DNA from: Rhizobium sp. Q54
Lineage (GTDB): Bacteria > Pseudomonadota > Alphaproteobacteria > Rhizobiales > Beijerinckiaceae
Length of the DNA: 6,159 nucleotides
Direction of reading: 5' to 3'
NCBI GenBank assembly: GCA_945903655.1
Contig: CAMDOY010000238.1
Coordinates: forward strand, 1 to 6,159
Numbering within the stretch: position 1 is the stretch's first letter; each line of letters opens with the position of its first letter. The notes beneath the pieces were generated by a model. It did not search any database and was not told the DNA's origin. It was given only the letters and a program-made list of their open reading frames with translations. This document shows, in pieces, positions 5,491 to 6,159 of this stretch. Both the position numbers and the translations under genes were made by a program.

Positions 5491-6159
5491 ATGGCGTTTT
5501 TGCGCGCAATCTCAAGATGGCTTTTACGGGCGGTCCTCCTCCTTCTGGCTATATTTGCGGCGCTTGTGGCGCTCTGGGTCTGGGTTCCGCCGGTCTCCAC
5601 CCTCATGCTGGCGCGATGGGTGACCTTCCGGCCCGTGGAGCGGCTCTGGACGCCGCTGGAGCGCATCGCGCCCGCCCTGCCGCTGGCGGTCATCGCGTCG
5701 GAGGATGGGCGCTTCTGCCGCCATTGGGGCGTGGATTGGGGCGCCCTGCGGGAGGTGATCGATACGGCGGGGGAGGATGGCCCCTCGCGCGGCGCCTCCA
5801 CCATCCCCATGCAGAGCGCGAAAAATCTTTTTCTCTGGCCCTCCCGCTCCGCTCTGCGTAAGGGGCTGGAGATCCCTGCAGCGCTGGTCATCGACCGGGT
5901 CTGGGGCAAGCGACGGACCATGGAGGTCTATCTCAACATCGCAGAATGGGGGGAGGGGATCTTCGGGGCCGAAGCCGCCGCGCAGCGCTATTTCCGCAAG
6001 TCCGCAGGGCAATTGAGCCCGAAGGAGGCGGCTCTGCTGGCGGCGGCCCTGCCCAACCCGCTGCGGCGCGACCCCGCCCATCCCGGCGTCCGTCAAAGCC
6101 GGATCGCCAATCTCATCCAGCGGCGCGCGGTTGCCACGCCGGGGCTTGCGGATTGTCTC
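5491..6159 (+). CDS. mtgA: Monofunctional biosynthetic peptidoglycan glycosyltransferase, 3' end cut by window
   Basis: The frame opens after a TGA at 5461-5463, and the first ATG is 5491. There is no obvious SD, and AAGGG (5471-5475) is too far upstream. The frame stays open to the last base, giving 223 residues; MtgA proteins are usually about 220-240, so only the tail should be missing. Residues 11-32 form one hydrophobic segment that anchors the enzyme in the inner membrane, with the catalytic domain outside. GT51 motifs are in order: IASEDGRFCRHWGVDW (68-83) with catalytic E71, GASTIPMQSAKNLFLWP (101-117), RKGLEIPAALVIDRVWGKRR (123-142), and EVYLNIAEWGEGIFGAEAAA (145-164) followed by YFRKSAGQLSPKEAALLAAALPNP. 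No transpeptidase domain follows the GT51 part in view, hence the monofunctional call. It polymerises lipid II into glycan strands. Its substrate carrier derives from the product of the divergent ispA gene. Recognition is strong; the exact start is less certain. Confidence 0.93.
   Translation, partial: MAFLRAISRWLLRAVLLLLAIFAALVALWVWVPPVSTLMLARWVTFRPVERLWTPLERIAPALPLAVIASEDGRFCRHWGVDWGALREVIDTAGEDGPSRGASTIPMQSAKNLFLWPSRSALRKGLEIPAALVIDRVWGKRRTMEVYLNIAEWGEGIFGAEAAAQRYFRKSAGQLSPKEAALLAAALPNPLRRDPAHPGVRQSRIANLIQRRAVATPGLADCL

Noticed and set aside
5524..6096. 190-codon minus-strand frame over mtgA
   Set aside because: The plus strand carries all GT51 motifs in one continuous frame that runs off the window; the minus frame is a shadow.

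Overview
The window is GC-rich and densely coded. It looks like an alphaproteobacterial chromosome, most probably Hyphomicrobiales (Rhizobiales-like). This rests on the very high third-position GC, the alphaproteobacterial style of the MtgA motif (GASTIPMQ), the IspA-type polyprenyl synthase next to mtgA, and the orphan TctC-type binding proteins of the kind abundant in Bradyrhizobium and Bosea relatives. No database search was possible, so the taxonomy is an inference. No tRNA, rRNA, CRISPR array, insertion sequence or phage gene was seen. No gene-free stretch exceeds about 145 bases.

Layout: (1) 1-384, the 3' end of an autotransporter-type outer-membrane beta-barrel gene, closed by a clean GC hairpin at 401-425. 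(2) 448-1227, a diverged class I SAM-dependent methyltransferase on the plus strand. It meets (3) tail to tail, with a 16-base overlap: a TauD/TfdA-family Fe(II)/2-oxoglutarate dioxygenase on the minus strand (2093-1212). (4) A 142-base divergent control region (2094-2235) with promoter-like elements and a 13-base palindrome. (5) 2236-3267 and 3389-4408, two tandem paralogous TctC/Bug-type periplasmic solute-binding proteins, about 60% identical by hand alignment, with no TctA/TctB membrane partner in view. (6) A 53-base convergent gap that is almost filled by an imperfect hairpin. (7) A minus-strand IspA-type polyprenyl diphosphate synthase (farnesyl diphosphate synthase; start probably TTG at 5391). 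(8) Divergent from it, mtgA, a monofunctional peptidoglycan glycosyltransferase that begins at 5491 and is cut by the window edge.

How the genes may work together: the dioxygenase and the two binding proteins share one divergent control region. They form the only accessory-looking cluster, plausibly for capture and oxidative breakdown of an unidentified anionic organic substrate. IspA and MtgA both belong to envelope building: IspA makes the C15 precursor used for undecaprenyl phosphate and quinones, and MtgA polymerises glycan strands from lipid II. No clearly new biological system is visible. The most interesting points are the dioxygenase/binding-protein cluster, its palindromic operator candidate, and the hairpin at the ribosome-binding site of the second binding protein.
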